Shown: positions 8,767 through 18,170, counted from the stretch's first letter. The stretch: 64,000 bases of DNA from Roseovarius pelagicus (GCF_025639885.1 NZ_CP106738.1:3224001-3288000); one strand, 5' to 3'. Program-made: numbers and translations. The notes: generated from the letters alone by a model not told the origin.

Positions 8767-9714
8767 CTAGTAACCGCGCGCAATATCGACGATTTCGGGC
8801 ATCGTCCCATTTGCGCGAAAAGCCTTTAGATTACCGGCGACGATCTGGGTTGCCGTCCGCATGTCTGTCGGTGCTGACACATGTGGTAGCACGGTAACGT
8901 GTGGATGTATCCAGAGCGGGCTATCTGCGGGCAGCGGTTCGCAGTCAAAAACGTCAAGGACTGCATGCCCGAGATGTCTGTCATCTAACGCTTTCATCAG
9001 GGCGACAACGTCGAGGCTGGGCCCGCGGCCAAAGTTGATGATGGATGCACCGTGCGGCATTGTCCGCAATTGCGTGTCGGACAGCAAACCGTGGGTTTCA
9101 GGCGTCAGGGGCAGGAGGCAGACGAGGATATCCGTACTGGCCAGAGTTCTTTGCAGCTCGTTTTCGCCAGCAAGGCATGTAACGCCGGGAATATCTTTTT
9201 GGGTCCGGCTCCAACCGGTCACTTGAAACCCAGAGGCGTGGAGACGTGTTGCAGCGGCCTGTCCGAGATTGCCAAGCCCGAGAACCGAAACCCGGACGTC
9301 CTGCGGGCGCCGATATGGAATGGGTGCCCATTTTTTGCGGGCTTGCTGTCTTTGATAGGCAGGCATGTCGCGAAACAGGTAGAGTGTCCATGCCAGAACG
9401 GACTCAGCCATCGTGCGAGCAAGTTCGGGATCGACCAATCTGGCGATCGGCACGGCCTGCCCGGCCAGATCGCGAACAAGCCGCTCCACACCCGCCCACA
9501 GGCTGTGAATCAATTTGAGGTCAGGTAAAGTCAGCAGTTCTGCCGGGTCGGGATTGGCAACGATCGCGATTTCAATGCCTGATCGATGGTTGGGTGGGAT
9601 GTCACGCACAGGCCGAATATTCTCCTGCGGGAGCGCCGCGTGCAGGGCATCCAGCCATGCGCGTTCGTCAGTTTCCGTCATGCGGGTGGACAATGCGATG
9701 GATGTGCGTGTCAT
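8767..9714 (-). CDS. D-2-hydroxyacid dehydrogenase (GhrA-like)
   Basis: A 315-residue NAD(P)-dependent 2-hydroxyacid dehydrogenase of the glyoxylate/hydroxypyruvate reductase A type. Seen are GLGNLGQAAATRL (nucleotide loop), the substrate Arg region in NFGRGPSLD, LDVFDCEPLP with the acidic partner, and the catalytic His in VLPHVSAPTD. The start at 9714 (MTRTSIALS) has AGGA upstream; a longer reading to 9795 adds 27 unlikely residues. It converges with LysR and lies about 120 bp after pxpA on the same strand. It may reduce a glyoxylate- or hydroxypyruvate-like product of the neighbouring pathway. Confidence 0.88.
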   Translation of the reverse strand: MTRTSIALSTRMTETDERAWLDALHAALPQENIRPVRDIPPNHRSGIEIAIVANPDPAELLTLPDLKLIHSLWAGVERLVRDLAGQAVPIARLVDPELARTMAESVLAWTLYLFRDMPAYQRQQARKKWAPIPYRRPQDVRVSVLGLGNLGQAAATRLHASGFQVTGWSRTQKDIPGVTCLAGENELQRTLASTDILVCLLPLTPETHGLLSDTQLRTMPHGASIINFGRGPSLDVVALMKALDDRHLGHAVLDVFDCEPLPADSPLWIHPHVTVLPHVSAPTDMRTATQIVAGNLKAFRANGTMPEIVDIARGY

Positions 9715-9837
9715 GGTGATCGTCCTGCTGGATAAGAGGTGCGGTTTTGCGTCCCAGAGCCTGCCATTGTGTCGGCGGCCGCTTGCCTTGGGCACGCTTC
9801 TTGACTGAACCCCGGTGCGATTGTGGCTGTTGCGGGG

Positions 9838-10605
9838 TCAGCCGCGCCCAAATGGGGCAATCGTGATCCCTTGCTCTTCAAGTGAAGCGCGTAGCGCGCG
9901 GCAGATGTCGACCGCGCCGGGAGTGTCACCATGCACGCACAATGTTTCCGGCTCTACAGGAAGCCGTTTCCCACTGGTGGTGGGTATGTGCCCCTCGAGC
10001 ACCATTTCGAGAACCTGTGCAACACTTTGCTTGGGGTCGTGGATCACGGCACCCGCCTCGCTGCGCGGCGTCAATTCTCCTTTGTCGGTATAGGTCCGGT
10101 CGGCGTAGATCTCGCACGCAACCTGAATCCCAGCCTTTTCGGCAGCCTTGTAGGTCTCTGAATAGGGCAATGTCACGAAAATCAGATTGGCGTCCACGGC
10201 CTTTACCGCACGCACGCAAAGCGCAGCGAGTTCAGGGTCGCTCGCTGCCATGTTGCCGATGGCACCATGTGTTTTCACATGCGTCATTGGATGGTCCTCC
10301 AGCCCGCACATGCCCCGCATCGAAAGGATCTGAAATATGAGTTGGGTTTCAAGGTCCTCCGGCTTTTCTCCGCTAATCCGACGTCGGCCAAAACCGTAGA
10401 GATCTGCAAACGACGGATGCGCACCCACACTGACACCAAGATCGCGCGCCATTCGGATCGTTTTTCGCATAACCACCGGATCGCCAGCGTGAAATCCGCA
10501 TGCGACATTGGCCGAGGTCACAAGTTTCATCATCGCGGCGTCATCACCGATCGTGTAGGCGCCAAAACTTTCGCCCATATCGCAGTTTAGGTCAATTTTT
10601 CTCAT
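9838..10605 (-). CDS. pxpA: 5-oxoprolinase subunit A (LamB/YcsF family)
   Basis: Subunit of the ATP-dependent 5-oxoprolinase PxpABC, which opens 5-oxo-L-proline to glutamate. The 255-residue protein has DLNCDMGESFGAY, NVACGFHAGDP, GAHPSFADLYGFGRR, HVKTHGAIGN and CVHGDTPGAV, all family hallmarks. The start at 10605 gives the canonical MRKIDLNCDMGE. The half-operator ATTGGTATA directly abuts this ATG and a full palindrome lies about 110 bp upstream. Its partners pxpB and pxpC are some 16 kb away on the other strand, in the same cluster, so either the complex is split or this paralogue serves another lactam. Confidence 0.9.
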   Translation of the reverse strand: MRKIDLNCDMGESFGAYTIGDDAAMMKLVTSANVACGFHAGDPVVMRKTIRMARDLGVSVGAHPSFADLYGFGRRRISGEKPEDLETQLIFQILSMRGMCGLEDHPMTHVKTHGAIGNMAASDPELAALCVRAVKAVDANLIFVTLPYSETYKAAEKAGIQVACEIYADRTYTDKGELTPRSEAGAVIHDPKQSVAQVLEMVLEGHIPTTSGKRLPVEPETLCVHGDTPGAVDICRALRASLEEQGITIAPFGRG

Positions 10606-10613
10606 TATACCAA
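10606..10613 (-). promoter_or_regulatory. Half-site of the GntR operator at the pxpA start
   Basis: On the minus strand the bases before the pxpA ATG read ATTGGTATA, matching one half of the TTTGGTATACCAAA palindrome found elsewhere in the cluster. It overlaps the translation initiation region, so a bound repressor here could block transcription. The half-site alone is weak evidence. Confidence 0.35.
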
Positions 10614-10713
10614 TGCTTTGCCTGTGTTTTTTTGCGTAGGAAATCGCGCCGCAGTTTGAAAAATAGACATCCTTGCGGAATATGGTTCCATTCTTTACCA
10701 ATGGGGATACATT

Positions 10714-10723
10714 TGGTATACCA
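10714..10723. promoter_or_regulatory. GntR-type operator, copy 1 (pxpA/gntR)
   Basis: TGGTATACCA, a perfect 10-bp palindrome (context ATTTGGTATACCATTA), lies in the 298-bp divergent region between pxpA and the GntR gene. It matches the FadR-subfamily operator style (TGGT...ACCA) and recurs at three other promoter regions in this cluster. Probable site for autoregulation and pxpA control. Confidence 0.7.
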
Positions 10724-10903
10724 TTATTTCAACTACAGTTTAATGCGCGCTGGTTTCGGCAATGTGTGCCGCAGTCGTCATGGGTGATTGCAGAGCAGGA
10801 GTTCAGTTGAGCAGGGCAATTTGTGACTTTTCCTATCGAAGTAACTGTGCGTATACCGCACAATTCCCCGCCGCCATTGCGCCCGAATATTTGAAACAAA
10901 AAG

Positions 10904-11560
10904 ATGGATAGCCGCGTGTCCCCAACCGAGAGTTTGACTGATAGTGCCTTTCTGCGGATGCGCGACATGATTCTCAGCGGCGAATTGCCATCAGGCACGC
11001 AGTTGCAGGAACGGGCCTTTGCAGAGCGTCTGGGCGTGTCCCGCACCCCGGTTCGTGAAGCGATTGCACGATTGATGAGTGAGGGGCTGGTGATAAGGGC
11101 GCATCGTGGCGTGCCGACAGTCAATCGCATTTCCATTTCCGAAATCATGGAGATCCTGCACATACGGCGGCTATTGGAATGCGAGGCGGCAAAGCAGGCG
11201 GCGCGGGTTTCTTCGAATCCAGAAATCTGGCTGAACTTCAAATCGACACTTGCCGGATATTTGAATGGGTACCACCCCGGAGCCGTCGAGCATGCCGATT
11301 TCGATTTCGCGTTTCACATGCAGATTGCGAATACCGCCGGTTCGTCCTTGCTGGCCGAGATGATTGGCGGGCTAAAATTAAAGACCCGGATTTTCGATCA
11401 GGGCCAGATACCAGACCGACTGGATCCCGGTACGCGCGAACATATTGCCATCGCGGATGCAATTCTGGCGCGCGACCCGGACGCGGCTGAAATGGCGATG
11501 CGCGAGCACATCAACAATGCCCGCGAAGCTATCCTGAGTCACCTCCACAGACTTTCCTAA
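10904..11560 (+). CDS. GntR-family regulator with FCD domain
   Basis: A 218-residue FadR-subfamily regulator. The winged helix-turn-helix (about residues 12-75) contains LGVSRTPVREAIARLMSEGLV. The all-helical FCD effector domain (about 85-210) keeps acidic and His residues typical of metal and carboxylate binding, such as EHIAIADAI and MREHINNAREAI. It diverges from pxpA and precedes the DapA-like gene by 90 bp. The four GGTATACC palindromes around it are the likely targets, and an organic acid or amide of the pathway the likely inducer. The ribosome site is weak. Confidence 0.92.
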   Translation: MDSRVSPTESLTDSAFLRMRDMILSGELPSGTQLQERAFAERLGVSRTPVREAIARLMSEGLVIRAHRGVPTVNRISISEIMEILHIRRLLECEAAKQAARVSSNPEIWLNFKSTLAGYLNGYHPGAVEHADFDFAFHMQIANTAGSSLLAEMIGGLKLKTRIFDQGQIPDRLDPGTREHIAIADAILARDPDAAEMAMREHINNAREAILSHLHRLS

Positions 11561-11597
11561 CGTCCAAGCCTCTGCTTTTGGCGGAGGTAGAAGCATG

Positions 11598-11627
11598 TTG
11601 ACATATATAAAATACCCTAGGTATACC
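11598..11627 (+). promoter_or_regulatory. Promoter with overlapping GntR operator, copy 2
   Basis: TTGACA at 11598-11603 is followed after 18 bases by TATACC at 11622-11627, a plausible sigma-70 promoter. The GGTATACC palindrome at 11620-11627 covers the -10 element, so binding there would repress directly. The downstream gene has AGGAG at 11641-11645 and starts at 11651. Confidence 0.65.
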
Positions 11628-11650
11628 AAAAGTATGTATGAGGAGCCATT

Positions 11651-12574
11651 ATGAGCCGTTTGACCGAAGATGCGCGCGGCGTCTACGTGATCGCCGCCAC
11701 ACCGTTCCAAGAGGATGGGACACTTGATTTCGACAGCACAGATCGAATGGTGGACACCTATCTGGAAAAAGGCGCGGCAGGCTTAACCGTTCTGGGCATG
11801 ATGGGAGAAGCCACCAAGCTGACACCCGATGAGGCGCGGCGTTTCGTACAGCATTTTCTGACCCGCGTGGATGGGCGCATTCCCGTCGTGGTCGGGGTGT
11901 CTTCGCCGGGCTTTGCGCAGATGCAGGAGCTGACCAAGACCGTGATGGGCGACGGCGCGGGAGGGGTGATGATCGCACCGCCGTCAACCCTCAAGACCGA
12001 CGACCAAATCGTGAACTATTACAACCAAGCCGTTGAATTCATCGGGGACACGCCGTTTGTCTTGCAGGACTTTCCGCTCGTCACAAATATTCACATGTCG
12101 GTTTCGGTCATCGCGCGGATTATTCGATCATTGCCCAGCTGCGTTTGCCTGAAACACGAAGATTGGCCCGGTTTGGAGAAGATTAGCACGCTGCGAGAGC
12201 AAGGCGTGCTCGACCGTCGAATTTCGATTTTGTGCGGAAATGGTGGTTTGTTCTTGCCCGAGGAAATGGCGCGCGGGGCGGATGGGGCGATGACCGGATT
12301 CTGCTGCCCCGAGATGATGTTCGATGTCGTCCGCGAGATGGAAGCCGGAAACACCGAGCGCGCATATGATGTCCTCAACGCCTACCTGCCGCTGATGCGT
12401 TACGAGCAGCAACCGGGTCTCGGGCTAGCAGTCCGAAAGTACGTGATGGCCAAGCGCGGCGTCATAGCCAGCGATACATTGCGCCAGCCCGGCGCACGAT
12501 TGGGAGTGACGGCCAGAGCCGAGATTGATCAACTCTTGCGGCGGCAAGGCGAGAGACTGGCAGAGTTGGGCTAA
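11651..12574 (+). CDS. DapA/NanA-family lyase or aldolase
   Basis: A 307-residue TIM-barrel Schiff-base enzyme of the dihydrodipicolinate synthase/N-acetylneuraminate lyase superfamily. GMMGEATKLTPDE matches the G-x-x-GE signature, and Lys168 in CLKHEDW is the expected Schiff-base lysine. The Tyr of the usual YNxP motif is replaced: residues 139-142 read QDFP. It is therefore not a standard DapA and more likely acts in catabolism on a 2-keto acid or hydroxyproline-like substrate. Its own promoter carries a GntR operator, and AGGAG stands before the ATG. Confidence 0.85.
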   Translation: MSRLTEDARGVYVIAATPFQEDGTLDFDSTDRMVDTYLEKGAAGLTVLGMMGEATKLTPDEARRFVQHFLTRVDGRIPVVVGVSSPGFAQMQELTKTVMGDGAGGVMIAPPSTLKTDDQIVNYYNQAVEFIGDTPFVLQDFPLVTNIHMSVSVIARIIRSLPSCVCLKHEDWPGLEKISTLREQGVLDRRISILCGNGGLFLPEEMARGADGAMTGFCCPEMMFDVVREMEAGNTERAYDVLNAYLPLMRYEQQPGLGLAVRKYVMAKRGVIASDTLRQPGARLGVTARAEIDQLLRRQGERLAELG

Positions 12575-12674
12575 CTGTTATCGGCACGCAGGAGCGATCT
12601 GCGTGGAAATGATTTCCTAGGATGAAGGGAGGGTATGCAAGGTGCATCTGTGATCAGAATTCCAGCGGTTTACT

Positions 12675-12688
12675 TTTGGTATACCAAA
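12675..12688. promoter_or_regulatory. GntR-type operator, copy 3 (polyamine-type ABC operon)
   Basis: TTTGGTATACCAAA is a perfect 14-bp palindrome, the best copy in the window, about 150 bp before the substrate-binding protein gene. The 263-bp gap around it holds no gene. It probably places the transporter operon under the nearby GntR regulator. Confidence 0.72.
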
Positions 12689-12837
12689 TGCTAGATTTAC
12701 GCCGCTACGCACCTTATGAAGTTCGTTTTCTGCACTGAATTACCAGCCAGTTTCGGGGCTGCCCCGGTGTAGCAGGGGCGGTGGCTGTGGTTTCCCGAAC
12801 AATAACTTTTGTCCAACAGCGAGAAAGGAACGAAACA

Positions 12838-13917
12838 ATGGCAATGAACCGTCGTAGATTTCTAAAGACAACGGGAGCCACAACTCTGGCGTTGTCGGCG
12901 CCTTATGTGGCGCGGGCGCAGTCCAAGGGTAAGGTCACCGTGTGTTCGTGGGGTGGGGCCTTTATGGATGCGCAGCGGGCGGCATTCTTTAAGCCCTTTT
13001 CTGACGCGACAGGTATCGAAGTTGTCGAAACGACGACCCCAGAGTTCGCCAAGATCAGGGCGATGGTTGAAAGCGGCAATACTGAATGGGACGTGGTGAA
13101 CATTGTCCCGAGCGATTATCTGGCTCTCACCGAACTCGATATGCTGGAAAAATTCGATTACAATATGATCGATTCCAAAATTCTCGATGGTGTCGATCCG
13201 GCGGTCATCTTTGACTACGGCATCGGAAATGACTTCTATTCCGAAGCCATTGCATATTCCAAGAAAGCATTTCCAAATGAAGCCCCCAAGAGTTGGGTGG
13301 ATGTATGGGATACCGAAAAATTCCCCGGACCCCGTATGCTTTATTCGGCTGAATGGGTAATTCGACCGAACGAAGGGGCAATCATGGGCAGCGGCGTTCC
13401 TGCTGATGGTGTCTACCCGCTGAATCTGGATGCGTCCTATGACGCACTGGGTAACATTCGCGAGAACGTAGCGAAATGGGCCACCTCTGCTGCAATGCCA
13501 GTTCAGGCGCTCGTTGATGGTGAGGCGGTGATCGCACAGGCGCCGGCGAACCGGATCCAGAATATCAAAGAGCAAGGCGCGGAAGTTGACTACATCTGGA
13601 ATCAGGCCCTGACCCAATACGACCTCTGGTCGATCCCGAAAAACGCGCCGAACTACGAGAACGCGATGAAGTTCATCGAGTATTGCAGCCGGCCGGAGGC
13701 AGGCGCTGCTTTGGCAATGATCCAGCCGGTTGGGCCGGTCACCGCTGCTTCGTTTGATCTGCTTCCGCCCGAACGTGCGGCCGTTCTGCCACGTAGTCCG
13801 GAGAACGCCGACAAGCTGGTCATCATCGATTCGGCATGGTGGGCGCAGAAAGGCGATGACGGAAAAACCAACATCGAGAAGAACGTCGAAATGTGGAACC
13901 GTTTCGTTCTGCTCTGA
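12838..13917 (+). CDS. ABC substrate-binding protein, PotD-like
   Basis: A 359-residue periplasmic binding protein of the spermidine/putrescine family (SBP_bac_8 type). The N-terminus NRRRFLKTTGATTLALSAPYVARA is a Tat-type signal. The mature protein begins with the KVTVCSWGGAF strand usual in this family. The ATG at 12838 follows AGAAAGGA; the longer frame from 12781 has no ribosome site. First gene of an importer operon with a fused permease and a PotA-like ATPase. Family membership does not fix the ligand; these bind polyamines, choline-like compounds and other small organic cations. Confidence 0.9.
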   Translation: MAMNRRRFLKTTGATTLALSAPYVARAQSKGKVTVCSWGGAFMDAQRAAFFKPFSDATGIEVVETTTPEFAKIRAMVESGNTEWDVVNIVPSDYLALTELDMLEKFDYNMIDSKILDGVDPAVIFDYGIGNDFYSEAIAYSKKAFPNEAPKSWVDVWDTEKFPGPRMLYSAEWVIRPNEGAIMGSGVPADGVYPLNLDASYDALGNIRENVAKWATSAAMPVQALVDGEAVIAQAPANRIQNIKEQGAEVDYIWNQALTQYDLWSIPKNAPNYENAMKFIEYCSRPEAGAALAMIQPVGPVTAASFDLLPPERAAVLPRSPENADKLVIIDSAWWAQKGDDGKTNIEKNVEMWNRFVLL

Positions 13918-13999
13918 TCTACGCTGAGCTTGCGCTGTCCTTTGTCGTCCGACGGCGGCAAAGGGCACCGGAGTCGTCTACCGCTGGGAGGTTGGCAAA

Positions 14000-15763
14000 T
14001 TGACGTCGCGTAAGAAAGTGCCCGGATGGCTGCGTCGGCATGCGGGCATGCTAAGTCTTCTGCTGCTTCCCATGGCGCTGCTGTTGCTCGTTTATGTCAT
14101 ACCCCTCAGCAAAATCGTCTGGCTGAGCATTGGTGGCTGGGACATGACGCTGGAGCATTTTCAACGGTTGTTTCAGGATGATCTATTTCGGATCATCTTC
14201 ATGCGCACCGTCTGGATCGCCATGGTTGTGACCATCCTCAGCCTGATCATCGGGTATCCGGTGGCTCTTCTTATCGCACATGTCCCGCCACGGACCGCCA
14301 GCCTGCTGCTGATGCTGGTCATCATTCCGATGTGGACATCCATATTGGTGCGCTCTTATTCATGGATGGTCATTCTCGGTCGGCAGGGAATTGTGAATTC
14401 CAGCTTGCAGGAACTGGGCCTGACCGACCAACCGCTCAAGCTTCTTTACACTAGGTTTACGGTCTATGTGGGCATGCTGCATATCATGCTGCCGTTCATG
14501 GTTTTGCCGATCCTGAACACAATGCGTCAGATTCCGCCCCTGTTAGGTAACGCTGCATTGACGCTTGGGGCGGGGCCGTTGCGAACCTTTTGGTTGGTCT
14601 ATTTCCCTCTAAGCCTGCCGGGTGTCGTCGCTGGCTGCACACTGGTCGCGATTCTGTCGCTTGGGTTCTTTGTCACGCCTGCATTGCTTGGCGGAGCCAA
14701 GGATACGACATTTGTGCTGTTGATCGACCGCTACGTGAGGGCTATCCGCGATTGGGAAATGGCATCGGCGATGTCCATTGCATTGCTGATGGCAGTGCTG
14801 GCATTGGTGTTGTTTACCCAGTTCAAGCCCGCCGGACAGACCTCGGGGCAGGCCAGCCCCGGCAAGCTGACGCGGTTGGTGCTGAAGCTGGCGAGATTTT
14901 GTGCAACCCCACGCAATCCAGTGGCAGATGCGCCATCCCCGGCGGGTGGTCAGCACGTGAAACGATCGGGTGGCTCGCGCGAACAACGTAGGGGCGTCGG
15001 GTTCTGGTCGAGCCTGCTGGGGATCGGCGGCCTTCTGTTCCTGAGCTTGCCGCTGGTGATCATCATAGTGCTTGCCTTTAGCGACTCTCCGTTCCTGAAG
15101 TTTCCCCCGACCGGTTTTTCCCTGCGCTGGTTCGAGAATTTTCTGAACCGCCCCGATTGGATTAATGCCGCCTGGACCAGTTTGCGGGTGGGGCTGATGA
15201 CGATGGTCGTCGCGACCTTCTGTGGATCTCTGGCCGCAATCGCACTGGAAAGGGGCAGGTTCAAAGGGCGGGGCGTTCTGTACGGGATACTGATTTCACC
15301 GCTCGTGGTGCCAGTGATCGTGCTGGCCATTGCGGTCTATTTCGTGTTTGCGCCTCTCGGTCTTGTGGGGACGCAATTGGGTCTGGTTCTGGCGCATAGT
15401 ATCCTTGCCATGCCATTTGTTATTATCGTCGTGACTGGTGCGCTTAAGGATTCCAACATCATGCTGGAGAATGCGGCGCGCACGTTGGGGGCGTCCCCGA
15501 TCAAGGCCTTTCTCAAAGTAACGCTTCCGACAATCCGCCCAGGTGTCGCGGCGGCTGCATTGTTCGCGTTTCTCGCGTCCTTTGATGAGTTGGTGATCGC
15601 GCTTTTTATCGCAGGAACCGGTTCGCGCACGCTCCCAAAGCGGATGTGGGAAGGCATTCGCGAAGAGATTGACCCGACGATTGCAGCGGTGGCCGCGATC
15701 CTGATCGCACTTACCCTCGTGCTAATTGCAGCCGCAGAACTGATAAGGAACCGTTCCAGATGA
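14000..15763 (+). CDS. Fused two-domain ABC permease, PotB-PotC-like
   Basis: A 587-residue inner-membrane protein with two BPD_transp_1 permease domains in one chain: roughly residues 15-285 (PotB-like) and 330-587 (PotC-like), joined by a hydrophilic linker of about 45 residues. Each half has its own EAA loop for ATPase docking: NAALTLGAGPLRTFWLV and NAARTLGASPIKAFLKV. The start is TTG at 14000, supported by GGGAGG nine bases upstream. The stop overlaps the ATPase start (ATGA). Such fusions are less common than separate genes but otherwise normal. Confidence 0.9.
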   Translation: MTSRKKVPGWLRRHAGMLSLLLLPMALLLLVYVIPLSKIVWLSIGGWDMTLEHFQRLFQDDLFRIIFMRTVWIAMVVTILSLIIGYPVALLIAHVPPRTASLLLMLVIIPMWTSILVRSYSWMVILGRQGIVNSSLQELGLTDQPLKLLYTRFTVYVGMLHIMLPFMVLPILNTMRQIPPLLGNAALTLGAGPLRTFWLVYFPLSLPGVVAGCTLVAILSLGFFVTPALLGGAKDTTFVLLIDRYVRAIRDWEMASAMSIALLMAVLALVLFTQFKPAGQTSGQASPGKLTRLVLKLARFCATPRNPVADAPSPAGGQHVKRSGGSREQRRGVGFWSSLLGIGGLLFLSLPLVIIIVLAFSDSPFLKFPPTGFSLRWFENFLNRPDWINAAWTSLRVGLMTMVVATFCGSLAAIALERGRFKGRGVLYGILISPLVVPVIVLAIAVYFVFAPLGLVGTQLGLVLAHSILAMPFVIIVVTGALKDSNIMLENAARTLGASPIKAFLKVTLPTIRPGVAAAALFAFLASFDELVIALFIAGTGSRTLPKRMWEGIREEIDPTIAAVAAILIALTLVLIAAAELIRNRSR

Positions 15764-16941
15764 CTTCTCAACCTGACGGCAATCTTGCCAGAAACACCGC
15801 AGCACACCCCGAGACCGATCAGAAAATCGGCCGCAGTATTTTGTTGAATGGTGTGACCAAAACTTATGGAAACTTCCGGGCGGTAGACAGTCTTGATCTG
15901 AGCATCCCCGAGGGCGAGCTTGTCACGTTGCTCGGCCCGAGCGGGTCAGGGAAATCCACGACACTGATGATGATCGCGGGCTTTACGACACCCGATGATG
16001 GCGAGATCTGGGTCGGGGACCGTCAGGTGACGCAACTGCCCGCACATCGTCGCGGGATCGGCGTCGTGTTCCAACAATATGCGCTTTTTCCTCATATGAC
16101 AGTGGCGGAAAATGTCGCCTTCCCACTTCAAATGCGCGGAATGGGGCGCTCTGACTGTCAAGACCGGGTTCGGCGTGTTCTCGATCTGGTCGAGTTGCCG
16201 CAGCTTGCAGACAGATACCCGACCGAACTCAGTGGAGGGCAACAGCAACGTGTGGCGTTTGCACGCGCGATTGTTTTTGATCCACCCGTTCTGTTGCTCG
16301 ATGAACCTCTGGGAGCACTGGATAAGAAACTGCGTGAAACGCTCCAGCTGGAGATCAAATTGCTGCATGCCCGCCTTGGGCTGACCATGATCTATGTGAC
16401 CCATGATCAGGGCGAGGCGCTTGCGATTTCTGATCGGGTGGCTGTGATGAATCATGGCAAGCTAGAGCAAATAGGGAAACCCGACACGCTGTATGAAGAA
16501 CCCAATTCCCGGTTTGTTGCGGATTTTATCGGTGACGCTAATTTCCTTCGCGGCGTGATCACGGAGCGCGGCGAACGGACGGCAAAGCTACGCCTTCGGG
16601 ATGGCGCCACCGTAGATGTACTGGTGGGTGACACGGTATCGGAAGGCAGCGAAATCGAGGTCATGCTTCGCCCGGAGCGTGTCGGTTTGGTTTCCGATGA
16701 CATTTCTGGCGCATCGGAGTCCGCCAACCGGATCGAAGGTGAGCTGACGGATGTCTCCTATATCGGCGAATCCAGCAAACTTCAGATTGGTATCGGTGAT
16801 GGTATGTCTTTGACTGCGCGTGTTCAAAATCAAGGTCGCAAAGTTGCGGAGTACCGCATCGGGCAGAAGCTAGCGGTTAGCTGGGATGTCAACGACGGTA
16901 TCGTGTTTCCCGTTGCCGATTATGATGGTGGGGGGACATAG
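15760..16941 (+). CDS. ABC ATPase, PotA-like
   Basis: A 393-residue ATP-binding subunit driving the preceding permease. It has Walker A GPSGSGKSTT, Q-loop FQQYALFPHMT, signature LSGGQQQR, Walker B VLLLDEPLGALD and the switch His in VTHDQGEA. The C-terminal part from about residue 260 is a TOBE domain, as in PotA/FbpC. Its start overlaps the permease stop by 4 bp, and a GTG-start amidohydrolase follows five bases after its stop, so all four genes probably form one operon. Confidence 0.93.
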   Translation: MTSQPDGNLARNTAAHPETDQKIGRSILLNGVTKTYGNFRAVDSLDLSIPEGELVTLLGPSGSGKSTTLMMIAGFTTPDDGEIWVGDRQVTQLPAHRRGIGVVFQQYALFPHMTVAENVAFPLQMRGMGRSDCQDRVRRVLDLVELPQLADRYPTELSGGQQQRVAFARAIVFDPPVLLLDEPLGALDKKLRETLQLEIKLLHARLGLTMIYVTHDQGEALAISDRVAVMNHGKLEQIGKPDTLYEEPNSRFVADFIGDANFLRGVITERGERTAKLRLRDGATVDVLVGDTVSEGSEIEVMLRPERVGLVSDDISGASESANRIEGELTDVSYIGESSKLQIGIGDGMSLTARVQNQGRKVAEYRIGQKLAVSWDVNDGIVFPVADYDGGGT

Positions 16942-16946
16942 GCATC

Positions 16947-18170
16947 GTGCCCCATGCGAATGTTCTTAGCATAATCGAAAACGTCCGGCTGCTGGACGTG
17001 GGCGATATGTCGTACCGGGACGACCGGCATATCGTGATCGAAAACCAGCGCATACGAGAGATCAGCGATGCGCCGGTCAGGCTGCCTGATGCTCGTCGGA
17101 TCGACGCAGCTGGCCGTGTCGTGATGCCCGGTCTGATCGACGCGCATGTTCATGCGATGGCCTATACCAGCGATTTTGTCGGCCTCGCGCATCAGTCCCC
17201 CTACTACGTGGCCGCGCGTGCGGGTGCCGTGCTGCGGGATATGCTTATGCGTGGGTTCACGACTGTTCGTGATGCTGGCGGCGCGGATGCTGGGCTAAAG
17301 AAGGCGTTGGATCAGAACATCCTGACTGGCCCGCGTTTGCTGATCTGTGACCTAGGTCTGGCGCAGGCCGGGGGGCAGGGGGATTTTCGCGTGGCCGATG
17401 CGGCGCAGATCGGTTGCGCATCCTGCCACGGTCGACGAAGCATCACGAAGGTGGTCGATGGTACGGACGACGTTCGCCGCGCAGTGCGCGAGATTATCCG
17501 AAACGGTGCGGACCATATCAAGGTGATGGCCTCGGGCGGGGTGGCGTCGGGTATCCCGATTGATCGTCTTCAGTTTGGGGGCGATGAATTGAGGGTCATG
17601 GTGGAAGAGGCCGAGCGGGTAGGTCTCTATGTCATGGCACATGCCTACAAGGATGACGCAGTGCGTCATTGTCTGGATGCGGGCGTTCGGTCGATCGAAC
17701 ATGCCAGCCATTTGTCCGATGGCACACTGGCGGCGGTGATTGCGGCGGGGGCGGCCATCGTTCCGACGTTGAGCGTTTATCAAGCGCAGATCGAGGCCGG
17801 ATCGACCGCCGCGGGGTTGTTTCAGGAAATGCGCGCTGCGTCGCTGTCGACGATCGAGCGCGCGCAGCGGCAAGGGGTGAGCATCGGGTTTGGAACGGAT
17901 CTGTCCGGGGCAGAACATGCCCACCAGTCGGGTGAATTCCGGCTGCGGGCGGAAAGTCAGGATAACGCGGCAATCATCGCTTCTGCGACCAAGGTCAATG
18001 CAGCCATCTGCGGCCAGCAGGGACAGATCGGAGAAATCAGGCCCGGTGCTTTTGCGGATCTGTTGATAGTCGACGGGGATCCGCTGGCCGATATCGGCTG
18101 CGTTGCTGAGCCCGAAGATCACCTCTGCCTCATCATGAAGGGCGGCACTGTTTACAAGAATACACTTTGA
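16947..18170 (+). CDS. Metal-dependent amidohydrolase
   Basis: A 407-residue amidohydrolase-superfamily enzyme of the imidazolonepropionase/Xaa-Pro dipeptidase-like group. The HxH pair is in GLIDAHVHAM, the metal-bridging Lys probably in DHIKVMASGG, further His in MAHAYKDD and SIEHASHL, and the catalytic Asp in GFGTDLSG. It starts with GTG, five bases after the PotA-like stop; no in-frame ATG occurs early enough. Being cotranscribed with the importer, it probably hydrolyses a cyclic or linear amide of the imported compound. The exact substrate is unknown. Confidence 0.87.
   Translation: MPHANVLSIIENVRLLDVGDMSYRDDRHIVIENQRIREISDAPVRLPDARRIDAAGRVVMPGLIDAHVHAMAYTSDFVGLAHQSPYYVAARAGAVLRDMLMRGFTTVRDAGGADAGLKKALDQNILTGPRLLICDLGLAQAGGQGDFRVADAAQIGCASCHGRRSITKVVDGTDDVRRAVREIIRNGADHIKVMASGGVASGIPIDRLQFGGDELRVMVEEAERVGLYVMAHAYKDDAVRHCLDAGVRSIEHASHLSDGTLAAVIAAGAAIVPTLSVYQAQIEAGSTAAGLFQEMRAASLSTIERAQRQGVSIGFGTDLSGAEHAHQSGEFRLRAESQDNAAIIASATKVNAAICGQQGQIGEIRPGAFADLLIVDGDPLADIGCVAEPEDHLCLIMKGGTVYKNTL

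Noticed and set aside
12862..13968. 368-codon minus-strand open frame over the PotD-like gene
   Set aside because: Antisense to a clear binding protein with a Tat signal; no family resemblance.
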